A DNA stretch of 64,000 nucleotides from Atopomonas sediminilitoris (GCF_022601735.1 NZ_JAKUMM010000002.1:124001-188000); one strand, 5' to 3'. Positions 1 through 10,329 are shown, counted from the first letter of the stretch. The notes: generated from the sequence alone by a model not told the origin. Numbers and translations are program-made.

Positions 1-1
1 C

Positions 2-2923
2 TTGCCTGAGATTGAATTAGAAGAGTCATTGGACTTTGCTGCCGAAGCCGAAGCCGAAGCCGAAGCCGAAGCCGAGATTATCGAGCCGGCCCCTGTTAGC
101 GCTGGGTTTGCCGATGATGAGTTGGTGCAAATCTTCCTCGAAGAAGCGTTCGACATCATGGACAGCGCGGGTAACTCCCTGCAGCGCTGGTTAGCTGAAG
201 TCGGTAACACCCTTGAGGTTGAAAGCCTGCAGCGCGATTTGCATACGCTTAAAGGGGGCGCGCGCATGGCTGAAATTGCCCCTGTCGGCGATTTGGCCCA
301 TGAGCTGGAGTATCTCTACGAAGGGTTATGCGGCGGTCGCTTCAAGCCGGATCAGGGTCTGTTTACGCTGCTGCATGCATGTCATGACAGCCTGCAAGAC
401 ATGCTCGAAGCGGTACGTGACGGCCGTGAAGTGGCTGATGGTCATGCCTTGCTTGAGCAAATCCGTCACTACCGTGCCAATCCAGGTAGTCAACAGTCGT
501 CACCGCAGGCGGTCAGTATCAGTCCTGTGGATGAGGCAGAGGCCGATGCTGCGCTCAATGCGGAAGACAGCGAAATTCTCGAGATTTTCCTCGAAGAAGC
601 CGTCGATCTGCTGGATGAGCTGGAAGAAAGTGTTCACCAAGGTGAGCAGGATCTGAATAACGACGCGCCGATCGACACTATTCTGCGCGTGTTGCACACC
701 CTCAAAGGGGGGGCGCGCTTGGCTGGCCAGCGTGAGCTGGGCAACCTGACCCATGATCTTGAGCAGCACTTGATTGAAGGTCAGCGCAACGGTTTACCGC
801 TACCGCGCAGCCTGTATGAAGACACCTTCCATGCCTACCAAGGCATGCGCGCGGCGGTTGATGCGCTGCAGGGGCGCTTGCAGGCATTGCCTGTCGCTGA
901 ACCTGAAGCAGTCGTTGAGGTCAGCGATACCCCGTCGGCACCGATGCCGACACCCAGTGCGGCCAACTTGAATGGTTTGTCGCCCTTGATGGTGTCGCCT
1001 AACCAGCAAGGCCAGCGTGAAGCCAAGGTGTTGCCGTTCGTGCGCAAAGCGCTGGAGGCGGCCCAGCAGGACGCAGGCCAGCGTGGCCCGCAAGAAATGG
1101 TCAAGGTGCCGGCCGAATTGCTCGAGGGCATGGTCAACCTCGCCGGTGAAACTTCGATTTTCCGTGGCCGCGTTGAACAGCAGGTGAGTGACTTCGGTTT
1201 CACCTTGAATGAAATGGAAGCCACCATTGAGCGTGTGCGCGACCAGCTGCGCCGTCTGGATACTGAAACGCAGGCACAAATCCTCTCGCGTTACCAAGAG
1301 GAAGCCGAGCGCGAAGGCTATGAAGACTTCGACCCGCTGGAAATGGACCGCTACTCTCAGTTGCAGCAGCTTTCGCGCGCACTGTTCGAGTCAGCGTCCG
1401 ACTTGCACGACTTGAAAGAAACCTTGTCCGGCAAGAGCCGCGATGCGGAAACCTTGCTGGTCCAGCAGGCGCGGGTTAACACCGAGCTGCAAGAAGGCTT
1501 GATGCGTACGCGCATGGTGCCGTTTGACCGCTTGATTCCGCGCCTGCGTCGTATCGTGCGCCAAGTGGCGGGTGAACTAGGCAAGCAGGTTGAGTTCCAC
1601 GTCGGCAACGCCGAAGGGGAAATGGACCGTACGGTGCTGGAACGCATTGTTGCGCCACTCGAGCACATGCTGCGTAACGCCGTCGACCACGGTATCGAAA
1701 GCGTCGAGCAGCGTCGCGCCAGCGGTAAAGGTGAAGTGGGTAATATCCGCCTGCACCTGAGCCGTGAAGGTGGCGACATCGTGCTGCACTTAAGCGATGA
1801 CGGTGCTGGCATTAAGCTCGATGCCGTGCGCCGCAAGGCCATTGATCGTGGCTTGATGGATAACGACTCAGACCTCACCGATCAAGAAGTGCTGCAGTTT
1901 ATTTTGGAGGCAGGCTTCTCTACCGCCGAAAAAGTCACCCAGATCTCTGGCCGTGGCGTCGGTATGGACGTGGTCAACTCCGAGGTGAAACAGCTCGGCG
2001 GTAGCATGCAAATCGCTTCCGAGGTTGGCAAAGGCACGCGCTTTACCATCCGCCTGCCGTTCACCGTGTCGGTCAACCGTGCCTTGATGATTTACGCCGG
2101 CGACGACTTGTACGCCATCCCGTTGAATACCATCGAAGGTATCGTGCGCGTTTCGCCCTATGAGCTGGAGGCTTACTACCAGCCCAACGCACCGCGCTTT
2201 GAATACGCAGGCCAAGCCTACGAATTAAAGTATCTGGGTAACCTGTTGAACAATGGCCAGCAACCCAAGCTCACAGGGCAAACCTTGCCCTTGCCGGTGG
2301 TGCTGGTGCGCTCGGCCGAACATGCCGTGGCGGTGCAGGTAGACTCCTTGGCCGGCTCGCGCGAAATCGTGGTGAAGGCCCTAGGTCCGCAGTTTGGTGG
2401 TGTGCACGGTATTTCCGGTGCCACCATCTTGGGTGACGGCCGCGTGGTGGTCATTCTGGACTTGCTGGCGATGATTCGTGTGCTGCACGCTCATTCACAA
2501 CTGCCGCATCGTCAGGCGCAACTAAGAGCACCAGAGGCTGCGCGCGATGAGCAAACCTTGGTCATGGTGGTCGATGACTCGGTCACCGTGCGTAAGGTCA
2601 CCAGTCGTCTGTTGGAGCGTAACGGCATGGAAGTCATCACCGCCAAAGACGGTGTTGAAGCCATCGCTATGCTGCAAGACCGCAAGCCTGACGTGATGTT
2701 GCTGGATATTGAAATGCCGCGCATGGACGGTTTCGAAGTGGCGACCTTGGTGCGTCACGATGAGCGGCTTAAAGACCTGCCGATCATCATGATCACCTCA
2801 CGTACCGGCGAGAAGCACCGCGACCGTGCATTGAGCTTGGGCGTCAATCGTTACCTTGGTAAGCCGTATCAAGAGAGCGAGCTGCTCGACACCATCGTTG
2901 AGTTGGCGAATGAACATGGCTAA
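2..2923 (+). CDS. chpA: ChpA hybrid chemotaxis histidine kinase, C-terminal part (cut by window start)
   Basis: This is the last 973 residues of a very large CheA-type kinase; P. aeruginosa ChpA is about 2,470 residues, so the N-terminus lies outside the window. Visible in order are two Hpt domains with the motif HTLKGGAR (phosphoacceptor His81 and His232 of the visible part), a CheA dimerisation region from about residue 365, an ATPase domain (N-box HMLRNAVDHG from about 555, LSDDGAGI from about 596, GRGVGMDVV), a CheW-like domain, and a C-terminal receiver with phosphoacceptor Asp902 in LLDIEMPRMDG. The family controls type IV pilus twitching and cAMP levels. It overlaps chpB. An Ala-Glu repeat near residue 14 comes from a hexanucleotide repeat. 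Confidence 0.95.
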   Translation: MPEIELEESLDFAAEAEAEAEAEAEIIEPAPVSAGFADDELVQIFLEEAFDIMDSAGNSLQRWLAEVGNTLEVESLQRDLHTLKGGARMAEIAPVGDLAHELEYLYEGLCGGRFKPDQGLFTLLHACHDSLQDMLEAVRDGREVADGHALLEQIRHYRANPGSQQSSPQAVSISPVDEAEADAALNAEDSEILEIFLEEAVDLLDELEESVHQGEQDLNNDAPIDTILRVLHTLKGGARLAGQRELGNLTHDLEQHLIEGQRNGLPLPRSLYEDTFHAYQGMRAAVDALQGRLQALPVAEPEAVVEVSDTPSAPMPTPSAANLNGLSPLMVSPNQQGQREAKVLPFVRKALEAAQQDAGQRGPQEMVKVPAELLEGMVNLAGETSIFRGRVEQQVSDFGFTLNEMEATIERVRDQLRRLDTETQAQILSRYQEEAEREGYEDFDPLEMDRYSQLQQLSRALFESASDLHDLKETLSGKSRDAETLLVQQARVNTELQEGLMRTRMVPFDRLIPRLRRIVRQVAGELGKQVEFHVGNAEGEMDRTVLERIVAPLEHMLRNAVDHGIESVEQRRASGKGEVGNIRLHLSREGGDIVLHLSDDGAGIKLDAVRRKAIDRGLMDNDSDLTDQEVLQFILEAGFSTAEKVTQISGRGVGMDVVNSEVKQLGGSMQIASEVGKGTRFTIRLPFTVSVNRALMIYAGDDLYAIPLNTIEGIVRVSPYELEAYYQPNAPRFEYAGQAYELKYLGNLLNNGQQPKLTGQTLPLPVVLVRSAEHAVAVQVDSLAGSREIVVKALGPQFGGVHGISGATILGDGRVVVILDLLAMIRVLHAHSQLPHRQAQLRAPEAARDEQTLVMVVDDSVTVRKVTSRLLERNGMEVITAKDGVEAIAMLQDRKPDVMLLDIEMPRMDGFEVATLVRHDERLKDLPIIMITSRTGEKHRDRALSLGVNRYLGKPYQESELLDTIVELANEHG
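41..76 (+). repeat. Hexanucleotide tandem repeat inside chpA
   Basis: Five perfect copies of GCCGAA followed by GCCGAG encode alternating Ala-Glu in the linker before a Hpt domain. Changes in copy number would keep the reading frame and only alter linker length. Confidence 0.9.
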
Positions 2924-3926
2924 TACCGCGATGAGCGCACGGATTGCGGTCATCGCCGACACCTCGCTGCAGCGTCATGTGCTGCAGCAGGCGTTGGCGG
3001 CGAACGGTTATGAGGTAGTGCTCAATACCGATCCGGCGCGTTTTGATGAGGTGCAGCTGCAGCAGTGCCAACCTGATTTGTGGTTGGTTGATCTGGTCAA
3101 AGACGACGATCGCTTAATTGATCTGCTGCTGGAGCATTCGGAAACGCCGGTGCTGTTTGGTGAAGGCCAAGCTCCGCAACGCAACTCAGAACACTATCCG
3201 CGCTGGGAGCGTCGCCTGTTTGGCAAGCTCAAACGTCTGGTGGGTGACCCGACGCGACAGGTCGGCCCCGCGCTGAATGAGCTGCTGGATAGCAACAAGT
3301 CCGTAGAGCGGATTGACCTGCCCGCCCACTTGCATGCCAGTGGCGAACAAGTGCAAGAGGTTTGGTTGTTGGCCGCCTCATTGGGCGGTCCTGCTGCGGT
3401 GAAAAACTTTCTCGATGCTTTACCGCATGGTTTGCCGGTGGCGTTTATTTACGCTCAGCATATCGACCCCAGTTTTGAAACGCGCTTGCCCCAAGCCGTT
3501 GGCCGCCATTCGCAGTGGCCTGTGCGTAATGCCGTGGCCGGGCAACCCTTGCGCGCTGGCGAAGTGGTGGTGGCCAGTATTGAACAAGAAATGAGCTTCG
3601 CCGACGATGGTGGCTTGCTGCTGTGTGATCGCCCTTGGCCTGAACCCTACAGCCCGTCGATTGATCAGATGATGCTGAATTTAGCCCAGCACTTTGCCGG
3701 CCGTTGCGGCGTGATGGTGTTCAGTGGCATGGGTTGCGATGGCTTGAGTGCGGCCGCCTATGTCGAGCGTCAAGGTGGTGAAATCTGGACGCAAACCGCC
3801 GATACCTGCGCTTGCCCGAGCATGCCAGAGTCGCTGCGCGAAGCTGGCCATAGCCGCTTTAACGGCACCCCCCACGAATTAGCCGCCGCCCTTGTGGCGC
3901 GCTTGGCTGCCCACGCAGCCGCTTAA
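2916..3926 (+). CDS. chpB: ChpB, CheB-type protein methylesterase
   Basis: A CheB family methylesterase of about 336 residues, expected to demethylate the chemoreceptor of the Chp system. The C-terminal catalytic domain has the usual triad region: Ser155 in ASLGGP, His182 in AQHIDP and Asp275 in GMGCDG (numbering from 2916). The N-terminal domain resembles a receiver (AVIADTSLQRHVL, then LVDLVKDDD), but the paired acidic residues that bind Mg are replaced by ADTS, so it may not be phosphorylated normally. The start is uncertain: ATG codons at 2910, 2916 and 2931 are in frame without a clear ribosome site. I chose 2916, which overlaps the chpA stop and suggests translational coupling. Confidence 0.9.
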   Translation: MANTAMSARIAVIADTSLQRHVLQQALAANGYEVVLNTDPARFDEVQLQQCQPDLWLVDLVKDDDRLIDLLLEHSETPVLFGEGQAPQRNSEHYPRWERRLFGKLKRLVGDPTRQVGPALNELLDSNKSVERIDLPAHLHASGEQVQEVWLLAASLGGPAAVKNFLDALPHGLPVAFIYAQHIDPSFETRLPQAVGRHSQWPVRNAVAGQPLRAGEVVVASIEQEMSFADDGGLLLCDRPWPEPYSPSIDQMMLNLAQHFAGRCGVMVFSGMGCDGLSAAAYVERQGGEIWTQTADTCACPSMPESLREAGHSRFNGTPHELAAALVARLAAHAAA

Positions 3927-3937
3927 GGAGAGACGTC

Positions 3938-4417
3938 ATGCAGTCCCTGACTACAACCCCGGATAGCGATGAAGTCCGCAGCTTAACCGCGTTGTTGTTG
4001 CCGCTGACGGATCGCACCCTGATGCTGCCCAACGTTGCCGTGGCGGAATTGATTCCCTACCGTGCGCCGCAAACCAGCGAAGGTTTACCGGAATGGTTCT
4101 TGGGTCTGGTTACTTGGCGCGACTTACGCCTGCCCTTGTTGTCGTTTGAGGTCGCCAGCGGCGAGCCGGCGGTAGCGGCCGGTAATCAGGCGCGAATTTT
4201 GGTGCTGAACGCCCAAGGTGATCGTCCGCACGTGAAGTTTATTGCCCTCTTGGTGCAAGGTATTCCACGCGCGATGAAAGTCGATAGCGAGCTGAAGGCC
4301 GCGGAATTGCCGCTGGCCAAGTATGAGCTGGCCGCCGTGGATGCCGATGGCGTGATGGCGAAAATCCCCGACCTGCTTGGCCTAGAACAACTGCTGGCGG
4401 ATAACGGCATCGTATAA
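3938..4417 (+). CDS. chpC: ChpC, CheW-like adaptor
   Basis: A single-domain CheW-like protein of 159 residues, which in the family couples chemoreceptors to the CheA-type kinase. The sequence is beta-rich, with the typical [18 protein letters not shown] stretch near residues 54-71 matching the CheW 'G..NlRG..lPvid' region. AAGGAG just after the chpB stop gives a good ribosome site for ATG 3938. It lies 11 nt behind chpB, so it is clearly in the same operon. In P. aeruginosa chpD and chpE follow; here the next gene is a transketolase, so those two are absent from this locus. Confidence 0.88.
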   Translation: MQSLTTTPDSDEVRSLTALLLPLTDRTLMLPNVAVAELIPYRAPQTSEGLPEWFLGLVTWRDLRLPLLSFEVASGEPAVAAGNQARILVLNAQGDRPHVKFIALLVQGIPRAMKVDSELKAAELPLAKYELAAVDADGVMAKIPDLLGLEQLLADNGIV

Positions 4418-4481
4418 GCCGCCAGAGGCGCCTCTTATTCGGATGCGGCGTGCTTGTTTTGCGCCATTCGTAGCACAAGAA

Positions 4482-4511
4482 TTGCCCCACCCACCTAAGC
4501 TGGGCGACAAT
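4482..4511 (+). promoter_or_regulatory. Candidate promoter for tkt
   Basis: TTGCCC (4482-4487) and GACAAT (4506-4511), 18 bases apart, each match 4 of 6 consensus bases of a sigma-70 promoter. The ATG of tkt is about 40 bases further on. Prediction from sequence only. Confidence 0.4.
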
Positions 4512-4550
4512 AGCGACCTTTTTTCCAGCCGTACGCAGGAGTCGCTGCTA

Positions 4551-6554
4551 ATGCCCAGCCGTCGTGACCGAGCCAATGCCATCCGTGCCCTCAGCATGGA
4601 TGCCGTGCAGAAAGCCAACAGTGGCCACCCGGGTGCCCCCATGGGCATGGCGGACATCGCCGAAGTGCTGTGGTGTGACCACATGAAGCACAACCCGCAA
4701 AACCCACAGTGGGCTGATCGTGACCGCTTCGTGCTGTCCAACGGTCACGGCTCGATGTTGATCTACTCCTTGCTGCACCTCACCGGCTACGACCTGTCGA
4801 TCAGTGATCTGCAGAACTTCCGTCAGCTGCACAGCAAAACCCCAGGTCATCCTGAGTACGGTTATACCCCAGGCGTCGAGACCACCACCGGCCCTCTGGG
4901 GCAAGGTATCGCCAATGCTGTGGGCTTTGCTTTGGCGGAAAAAGTGCTGGCCGCTCAGTTCAACCGTGACGGCCACGCGATTGTCGACCATCACACCTAC
5001 GCCTTCTTGGGCGACGGCTGCATGATGGAAGGCATCAGCCACGAAGTGTGCTCGCTGGCGGGTACTTTGGGCTTAGGTAAGCTGATTGCCTTCTACGACG
5101 ACAACGGCATCTCCATCGACGGTGAAGTGCACGGCTGGTTTACCGATGACACGCCGGCGCGTTTCGAAGCCTACGGCTGGCAAGTGATTCGCAATGTGGA
5201 TGGCCACGACGCCGAAGAAATCAACATGGCGATTGAAACCGCCCGCGCGACCAGCGACAAACCCACGCTGATTTGCTGCAAAACCGTGATCGGTTTTGGC
5301 TCGCCCAACAAGGGCGGCAAAGAGGAATGCCACGGCGCGCCGCTGGGCGCTGACGAGATCGCCCTGACCCGCGCGCAGCTGGGCTGGGAACATGGCCCGT
5401 TTGAAATTCCTGCTGACATCTATGCCGAGTGGGATGCTAAAGCCGCCGGTGCTGAGCGTGAAGCCGCGTGGAATGAGCAACTGGCCGCCTACCGTGCCGC
5501 CTACCCTGAGCTGGCTGCTGAGTTTGAGCGCCGCGTGATCAAGGGCGAGCTGCCGGCAGATTTCAGCGCCAAAGCGCAAGCGTATGTGGAAGACGTGCTG
5601 GCCAAAGGAGAAACCATTGCCAGCCGTAAGGCGAGCCAAAACGCATTGAATGCCTTTGGCCCGTTGCTGCCAGAGTTGCTTGGCGGCTCGGCCGACCTGG
5701 CTGGCTCCAACCTGACTTTGTGGAAAGGCTGCCAAGGTGTTGGCGCTGCAGATGCCTCCGGCAACTACATGTTCTATGGTGTGCGCGAGTTCGGTATGAG
5801 CGCCATCATGAACGGCGTGGCCTTGCACGGCGGTTTCATTCCTTACGGCGCGACTTTCCTGATCTTCATGGAATACGCGCGCAACGCCGTGCGTATGTCG
5901 GCGTTGATGAAGCAACAAGTGCTGTATGTGTTTACCCACGACTCGATTGGTCTGGGTGAAGACGGCCCAACACACCAGCCGATCGAGCAGATGGCCAGCC
6001 TGCGTGGCACGCCGAACCTGCAGATGTGGCGTCCGTGTGATGCGGTCGAATCCGCCGTGGCTTGGAAGACCGCCATTGAACACCGGGATGGTCCAAGCGC
6101 GTTGATCTTCAGTCGCCAGAATCTGCCGCACCAAAGCCGTGATGCACAGCAAGTGGCGGATATCGCCCGCGGTGGTTACGTGCTGCAAGATTGCGCCGGC
6201 GAGCCTGAGCTGATCTTGATCGCCACCGGCTCCGAAGTCGGCTTGGCGATGCAGGCAGCCAATGCGCTGACCGAGCAAGGTCGTGCGGTGCGCGTGGTGT
6301 CGATGCCATCCACCAACGTGTTCGATGCTCAAGATGCCGCCTATAAGCAATCGGTGCTGCCTATCGAAGTCGGTGCGCGTATTGCTATCGAAGCTGCCCA
6401 TGCAGACTTCTGGTACAAGTACGTGGGCTTAGACGGCCGCATCATCGGCATGACCACCTTTGGTGAGTCGGCGCCGGCGGCGCAGTTGTTTGAAACCTTC
6501 GGCTTTACTGTCGACAACGTGCTGGCAGTCGCTGGCGAGTTGCTCGAAGACTAA
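4551..6554 (+). CDS. tktA: Transketolase
   Basis: A 667-residue transketolase, the thiamine-diphosphate enzyme that moves two-carbon units between sugar phosphates in the pentose phosphate pathway. Recognisable parts are [10 protein letters not shown] near the N-terminus, the thiamine-binding [12 protein letters not shown] segment followed by DDNGISIDG, and the pyrimidine-domain motif [12 protein letters not shown]. The length matches the family (663-667). ATG 4551 is preceded by CAGGAG at a good distance; the frame stays open upstream, but those residues do not resemble the family. It is followed by epd, pgk and fba, the usual Pseudomonas cluster. Its product erythrose 4-phosphate is the substrate of Epd. 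Confidence 0.98.
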   Translation: MPSRRDRANAIRALSMDAVQKANSGHPGAPMGMADIAEVLWCDHMKHNPQNPQWADRDRFVLSNGHGSMLIYSLLHLTGYDLSISDLQNFRQLHSKTPGHPEYGYTPGVETTTGPLGQGIANAVGFALAEKVLAAQFNRDGHAIVDHHTYAFLGDGCMMEGISHEVCSLAGTLGLGKLIAFYDDNGISIDGEVHGWFTDDTPARFEAYGWQVIRNVDGHDAEEINMAIETARATSDKPTLICCKTVIGFGSPNKGGKEECHGAPLGADEIALTRAQLGWEHGPFEIPADIYAEWDAKAAGAEREAAWNEQLAAYRAAYPELAAEFERRVIKGELPADFSAKAQAYVEDVLAKGETIASRKASQNALNAFGPLLPELLGGSADLAGSNLTLWKGCQGVGAADASGNYMFYGVREFGMSAIMNGVALHGGFIPYGATFLIFMEYARNAVRMSALMKQQVLYVFTHDSIGLGEDGPTHQPIEQMASLRGTPNLQMWRPCDAVESAVAWKTAIEHRDGPSALIFSRQNLPHQSRDAQQVADIARGGYVLQDCAGEPELILIATGSEVGLAMQAANALTEQGRAVRVVSMPSTNVFDAQDAAYKQSVLPIEVGARIAIEAAHADFWYKYVGLDGRIIGMTTFGESAPAAQLFETFGFTVDNVLAVAGELLED

Positions 6555-6585
6555 ACCGGCACGGGCGCTCGCCGGCTGTGCCGGT
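6555..6585 (+). other. Intercistronic hairpin tkt-epd
   Basis: ACCGGCAC (6555-6562) and GTGCCGGT (6578-6585) form a perfect 8-bp stem starting immediately after the tkt stop codon. There is no T-run, so it is more likely an mRNA-stabilising or attenuating hairpin than a terminator. Confidence 0.55.
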
Positions 6586-6611
6586 GGGCGCCGCAGCAGC
6601 GCGAGAGCAGC

Positions 6612-7658
6612 ATGGCGAAACGCCCTTACCGCATTGCCCTCAATGGTTACGGCCGGATCGGTCGTTGCGTGCTGCGCGCCGTGCATGAGCGCGGCGCACC
6701 CGCCGATCTGCATATCGTTGCGCTCAATGACGTGGCCGATTTGGCCAGCATTGCCTACCTCACCCAGTTTGATTCGACCCACGGTCGCTTTCCGGCCGAA
6801 GTGAGTGCGCGTGCAGGCCGTCTGTGCATTGCCGATCAGGCGATTGAGGTGTTCTGCGCTGCCGAGCCAGAAGCGCTGGATTGGGCTGCGCTTGATCTGG
6901 ACCTGCTGATCGAGTGCTCCGGTCGCTACACCACACGCCTTGAGGCGCAGCGTTTTTTGCACGCGGGTGTGCCGCGCGTGTTGTTTTCGCAGCCGATGGC
7001 CAGCGAGGCCGATGTCGATGCGACGGTGGTCTACGGCGTTAACCAGCAGCAACTCAGCGGCAACGAGCGTTTGGTGTCCAACGCCAGCTGCACCACCAAT
7101 TGCAGCGTGCCACTGCTGCGTTTGCTGGATGAAGCGCTGGGCGTTGAGTACGTGTCGATCACCACGATTCATTCGGCGATGAACGATCAGCCGGTCATCG
7201 ACGCCTATCACGACAGCGACTTGCGCCGCACCCGCTCGGCTTTCCAATCAGTGATTCCGGTATCAACCGGCTTGGCGCGCGGCATTGAGCGTGTGCTGCC
7301 TGAGTTGGCTGGGCGCATTCAAGCCAAAGCGGTACGGGTGCCGACGGTGAATGTCTCGGCGCTGGATATCACCCTGCAAGTGGCGCGCGATACCAGTGCG
7401 GCTGAGGTTAATCAGCTGCTGCAACAAGCCGCGCAGGGCGCTTATCGTGGCTTGCTGGCGTATACCGAGTTGCCGCACGCCTCGTGCGATTTTAATCATG
7501 ATCCGCATTCGGCCATCGTCGATGGCAGTCAAACTCGCGTCGCCGGTACGCGGCTGGTGAACGTGCTGGCCTGGTTTGATAACGAATGGGGTTTTGCTCA
7601 ACGGCTGTTGGACAGCGCTGGCCATTGGCTGGCGCAAGTGTCGAGCAGCCACTCTTGA
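6612..7658 (+). CDS. epd: D-erythrose-4-phosphate dehydrogenase
   Basis: A 348-residue member of the GAPDH family that fits erythrose-4-phosphate dehydrogenase, the first step of the DXP-dependent vitamin B6 pathway. It has the N-terminal NAD fold ([15 protein letters not shown]), the catalytic Cys160 in [10 protein letters not shown], the partner His187 in [11 protein letters not shown], and the C-terminal [11 protein letters not shown]. The [11 protein letters not shown] segment and the pairing with tkt and pgk favour Epd over a glycolytic GAPDH. GAGAG precedes ATG 6612. Substrate choice between erythrose 4-phosphate and glyceraldehyde 3-phosphate is inferred. Confidence 0.93.
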   Translation: MAKRPYRIALNGYGRIGRCVLRAVHERGAPADLHIVALNDVADLASIAYLTQFDSTHGRFPAEVSARAGRLCIADQAIEVFCAAEPEALDWAALDLDLLIECSGRYTTRLEAQRFLHAGVPRVLFSQPMASEADVDATVVYGVNQQQLSGNERLVSNASCTTNCSVPLLRLLDEALGVEYVSITTIHSAMNDQPVIDAYHDSDLRRTRSAFQSVIPVSTGLARGIERVLPELAGRIQAKAVRVPTVNVSALDITLQVARDTSAAEVNQLLQQAAQGAYRGLLAYTELPHASCDFNHDPHSAIVDGSQTRVAGTRLVNVLAWFDNEWGFAQRLLDSAGHWLAQVSSSHS

Positions 7659-7686
7659 TCGTGTTTGTGTAAAGGAAGAAGTCTCC

Positions 7687-8853
7687 ATGCCCGTGTTGAA
7701 GATGACCGATTTGGACCTGCGCGGTAAGCGTGTGCTGATCCGTGAAGACCTGAACGTGCCGGTTAAAAATGGCAAAGTAAGCAGCGACGCACGCATCGTG
7801 GCGGCTCTGCCTACCATCAAGCTGGCGCTGGAAGCCGGTGCCAAAGTGATGGTGATGTCGCACTTAGGTCGCCCTGAAGAAGGCGTGTTTGACCAAGAAA
7901 GTTCGCTCAAGCCGGTGGCCGATTATTTGAGTGAAGCGCTGTCGCGTGACGTGCCGCTGCTGCGTGACTGGCTGGACGCCGAGCTGAGCCTCAAAGATGG
8001 CGAGCTGGTGCTGTTTGAAAACGTGCGCTTTAACAAGGGCGAGAAGAAAAACACCGATGAGCTGGCGCAGAAGATGGCCGCGCTGTGCGACATCTATGTG
8101 ATGGACGCCTTCGGCACCGCGCACCGCGCGCAAGCCTCCACCCACGGCGTGGCCAAGTTTGCCGCTGTCGCCTGTGCCGGCCCCTTGTTGGCGGCGGAGT
8201 TGGACGCCTTGGGCAAGGCGCTGGGTAATCCGGCACGCCCGATGGCGGCGATTGTTGCCGGCTCCAAGGTGTCGACTAAGCTGGACGTGCTCAACAGCTT
8301 GGCCAGCATTTGCGATCAGCTGATTGTCGGTGGTGGCATTGCCAATACCTTCTTGGCGGCGGCGGGTTACAACGTTGGTAAGTCGTTGCATGAAGCTGAC
8401 TTGCTCGATACCGCCAAAGACATCGCCAGCAAGGTCAGCGTGCCGCTGCCGGTGGACGTGGTAGTGGCCAAAGAGTTTGCTGAAAGCGCCACCGCGACCG
8501 TTAAGTTGATCGCCGATGTGGCGGACGACGACATGATCCTCGACATCGGCCCGCAAACCGCCGTGCAGTTTGCTGAGCTGCTGAAAAGCTCAAAAACCGT
8601 GCTGTGGAATGGCCCGGTTGGCGTGTTCGAATTCGACCAATTTGGCGAAGGCACTAAAGCCTTGGCGTTGGCGATTGCCGGCAGCGATGCCTTCTCGATT
8701 GCTGGCGGTGGCGACACCTTGGCCGCGATTGATAAGTACGGTGTCAGCGAGCGTATTTCTTACATCTCCACCGGCGGTGGTGCTTTCCTTGAGTTTGTTG
8801 AAGGCAAGGCCCTGCCCGCCGTTGAGATTCTGCAAGCGCGCGCTAAAGGCTAA
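7687..8853 (+). CDS. pgk: Phosphoglycerate kinase
   Basis: A 388-residue phosphoglycerate kinase, the ATP-forming step of glycolysis acting reversibly in gluconeogenesis. Seen are the substrate-binding REDLNVP near residue 20, SHLGRP, the WNGPVGVFE segment of the nucleotide domain, and the C-terminal GGGDTLAA with [12 protein letters not shown] 7687 has AAAGGAAG in front and gives the family length; the frame is open further upstream inside epd, but that part has no family resemblance. It lies 28 nt behind epd and is expected to be co-transcribed. Confidence 0.98.
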   Translation: MPVLKMTDLDLRGKRVLIREDLNVPVKNGKVSSDARIVAALPTIKLALEAGAKVMVMSHLGRPEEGVFDQESSLKPVADYLSEALSRDVPLLRDWLDAELSLKDGELVLFENVRFNKGEKKNTDELAQKMAALCDIYVMDAFGTAHRAQASTHGVAKFAAVACAGPLLAAELDALGKALGNPARPMAAIVAGSKVSTKLDVLNSLASICDQLIVGGGIANTFLAAAGYNVGKSLHEADLLDTAKDIASKVSVPLPVDVVVAKEFAESATATVKLIADVADDDMILDIGPQTAVQFAELLKSSKTVLWNGPVGVFEFDQFGEGTKALALAIAGSDAFSIAGGGDTLAAIDKYGVSERISYISTGGGAFLEFVEGKALPAVEILQARAKG

Positions 8854-8884
8854 GCTTGGCTGACGTCTGAGTAGGGGTTGGCTG

Positions 8885-9211
8885 ATGCGTAAGCTCTGTG
8901 TGGTCACGCTGTGTCTAGGCTTAGCGGCATGCGCGAGCTCGCCGCAGCACGGCAGTGGCGACGCTGCTACTGCGTGGCAGCACTGGCAATGCGCCGGTGG
9001 CGAGCGCTTTAGCTGGCGCCTTGCCAAGGCGCAGGCCGATACGGTTGAGCTGAAGCTCGACGCGCTGCGCTTTGACTTGCCGCGCCAGCCAACCGGCTCG
9101 GGTATGCTGTACAGCGATGGTACTTTGGTGTTTCACGCCAAGGGCGAGCAAGGGCTGCTGTACTGGGCCGCTGATGATGAATTAGTCGGGCGCGATTGCC
9201 GCGCTCGTTGA
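8885..9211 (+). CDS. MliC-like lipoprotein (putative lysozyme inhibitor)
   Basis: A 108-residue lipoprotein with a short signal peptide and lipobox LAAC (Cys16). The remainder resembles the MliC/PliC family of periplasmic C-type lysozyme inhibitors: a WQCAGGERF opening strand, then GSGMLYSDGTLVFHAKGE, in which Ser72 and Lys86 sit where the family's two lysozyme-contacting residues lie, and a disulfide-capable pair Cys36/Cys105. The cysteine following the lipobox predicts outer-membrane anchoring on the periplasmic side. It lies between pgk and fba, with only 31 and 47 nt of spacing, so it probably shares their transcript. Family placement is from motif recognition, not a search. Confidence 0.72.
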   Translation: MRKLCVVTLCLGLAACASSPQHGSGDAATAWQHWQCAGGERFSWRLAKAQADTVELKLDALRFDLPRQPTGSGMLYSDGTLVFHAKGEQGLLYWAADDELVGRDCRAR

Positions 9212-9258
9212 GTGTTTTGCACTCACTGTGTGTTTAACGAATTGCCTGGGAGAGAACC

Positions 9259-10323
9259 ATGGCCCTGATTTCAATGCGCCAGATGCTGGATCACGCTGCC
9301 GAGTTTGGTTACGGCGTGCCGGCGTTTAACGTCAACAACCTAGAACAGATGCGCGCCATCATGGAAGCGGCTGACAAGACCGACTCTCCGGTGATCGTGC
9401 AAGCCTCGGCCGGTGCGCGTAAGTACGCCGGTGCACCTTTCTTGCGGCACCTGATTTTGGCGGCGATTGAAGAGTTTCCGCACATCCCGGTGTGTATGCA
9501 CCAAGATCACGGCACCAGCCCTGATGTGTGCCAGCGCTCGATTCAGCTGGGCTTTAGCTCGGTGATGATGGACGGCTCGCTGGGCACCGACGGCAAAACC
9601 CCCACCGATTACGAGTACAACGTACGCGTCACCCAACAGACCGTGGCCATGGCCCACGCTTGCGGTGTGTCGGTCGAGGGTGAGCTGGGCTGCTTGGGCA
9701 GTCTTGAAACCGGCATGGCCGGTGAAGAAGACGGTGTAGGTGCCGAAGGCGTACTGGATCACAGCCAGATGCTGACCGACCCCGAAGAAGCCGCGGACTT
9801 CGTCAAAAAGACCCAAGTGGATGCGCTGGCTATCGCCATCGGCACCAGTCATGGCGCGTACAAGTTCACCAAGCCGCCGACCGGCGACATCTTGGCGATC
9901 GACCGCATCAAGGCGATTCATGCGCGTATCCCCAACACCCACTTGGTGATGCACGGCTCGTCTTCTGTGCCACAAGAGTGGTTGGCGATCATCAACCAGT
10001 ACGGCGGCGACATCAAAGAAACCTACGGCGTGCCGGTGGAAGAAATCGTTGAAGGCATTAAGCACGGCGTGCGTAAGGTCAACATCGATACCGACCTGCG
10101 TTTGGCCTCGACCGGCGCGATGCGTCGGATGATGGCTGAGCACCCCAGCGAGTTCGATCCGCGTAAGTTCTTTGCCAAAACCGTCGAAGCGATGCGTGAT
10201 ATTTGTATCGCGCGCTACGAAGCCTTCGGTACCGCCGGCAATGCCTCGAAGATCAAACCGATCTCGTTGGACGGCATGTTTGCGCGTTACGCCAATGGCG
10301 AGCTAGAACAGCAAGTGAAGTAA
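9259..10323 (+). CDS. fba: Fructose-bisphosphate aldolase, class II
   Basis: A 354-residue zinc-dependent aldolase that cleaves or forms fructose 1,6-bisphosphate. The metal and substrate residues sit in VCMHQDHG (about residue 82), [22 protein letters not shown] and [18 protein letters not shown] precedes ATG 9259. The length is typical of the Calvin-cycle-type subgroup used by Pseudomonas. It is the last gene of the tkt-epd-pgk unit and is followed at once by a good terminator. Confidence 0.98.
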   Translation: MALISMRQMLDHAAEFGYGVPAFNVNNLEQMRAIMEAADKTDSPVIVQASAGARKYAGAPFLRHLILAAIEEFPHIPVCMHQDHGTSPDVCQRSIQLGFSSVMMDGSLGTDGKTPTDYEYNVRVTQQTVAMAHACGVSVEGELGCLGSLETGMAGEEDGVGAEGVLDHSQMLTDPEEAADFVKKTQVDALAIAIGTSHGAYKFTKPPTGDILAIDRIKAIHARIPNTHLVMHGSSSVPQEWLAIINQYGGDIKETYGVPVEEIVEGIKHGVRKVNIDTDLRLASTGAMRRMMAEHPSEFDPRKFFAKTVEAMRDICIARYEAFGTAGNASKIKPISLDGMFARYANGELEQQVK

Positions 10324-10329
10324 CCCCCA

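Noticed and set aside
5073..6401. Long open frame antisense to transketolase (442 codons)
   Set aside because: It is a codon-bias shadow: the plus strand encodes a full transketolase with all motifs, and the antisense product resembles no protein.
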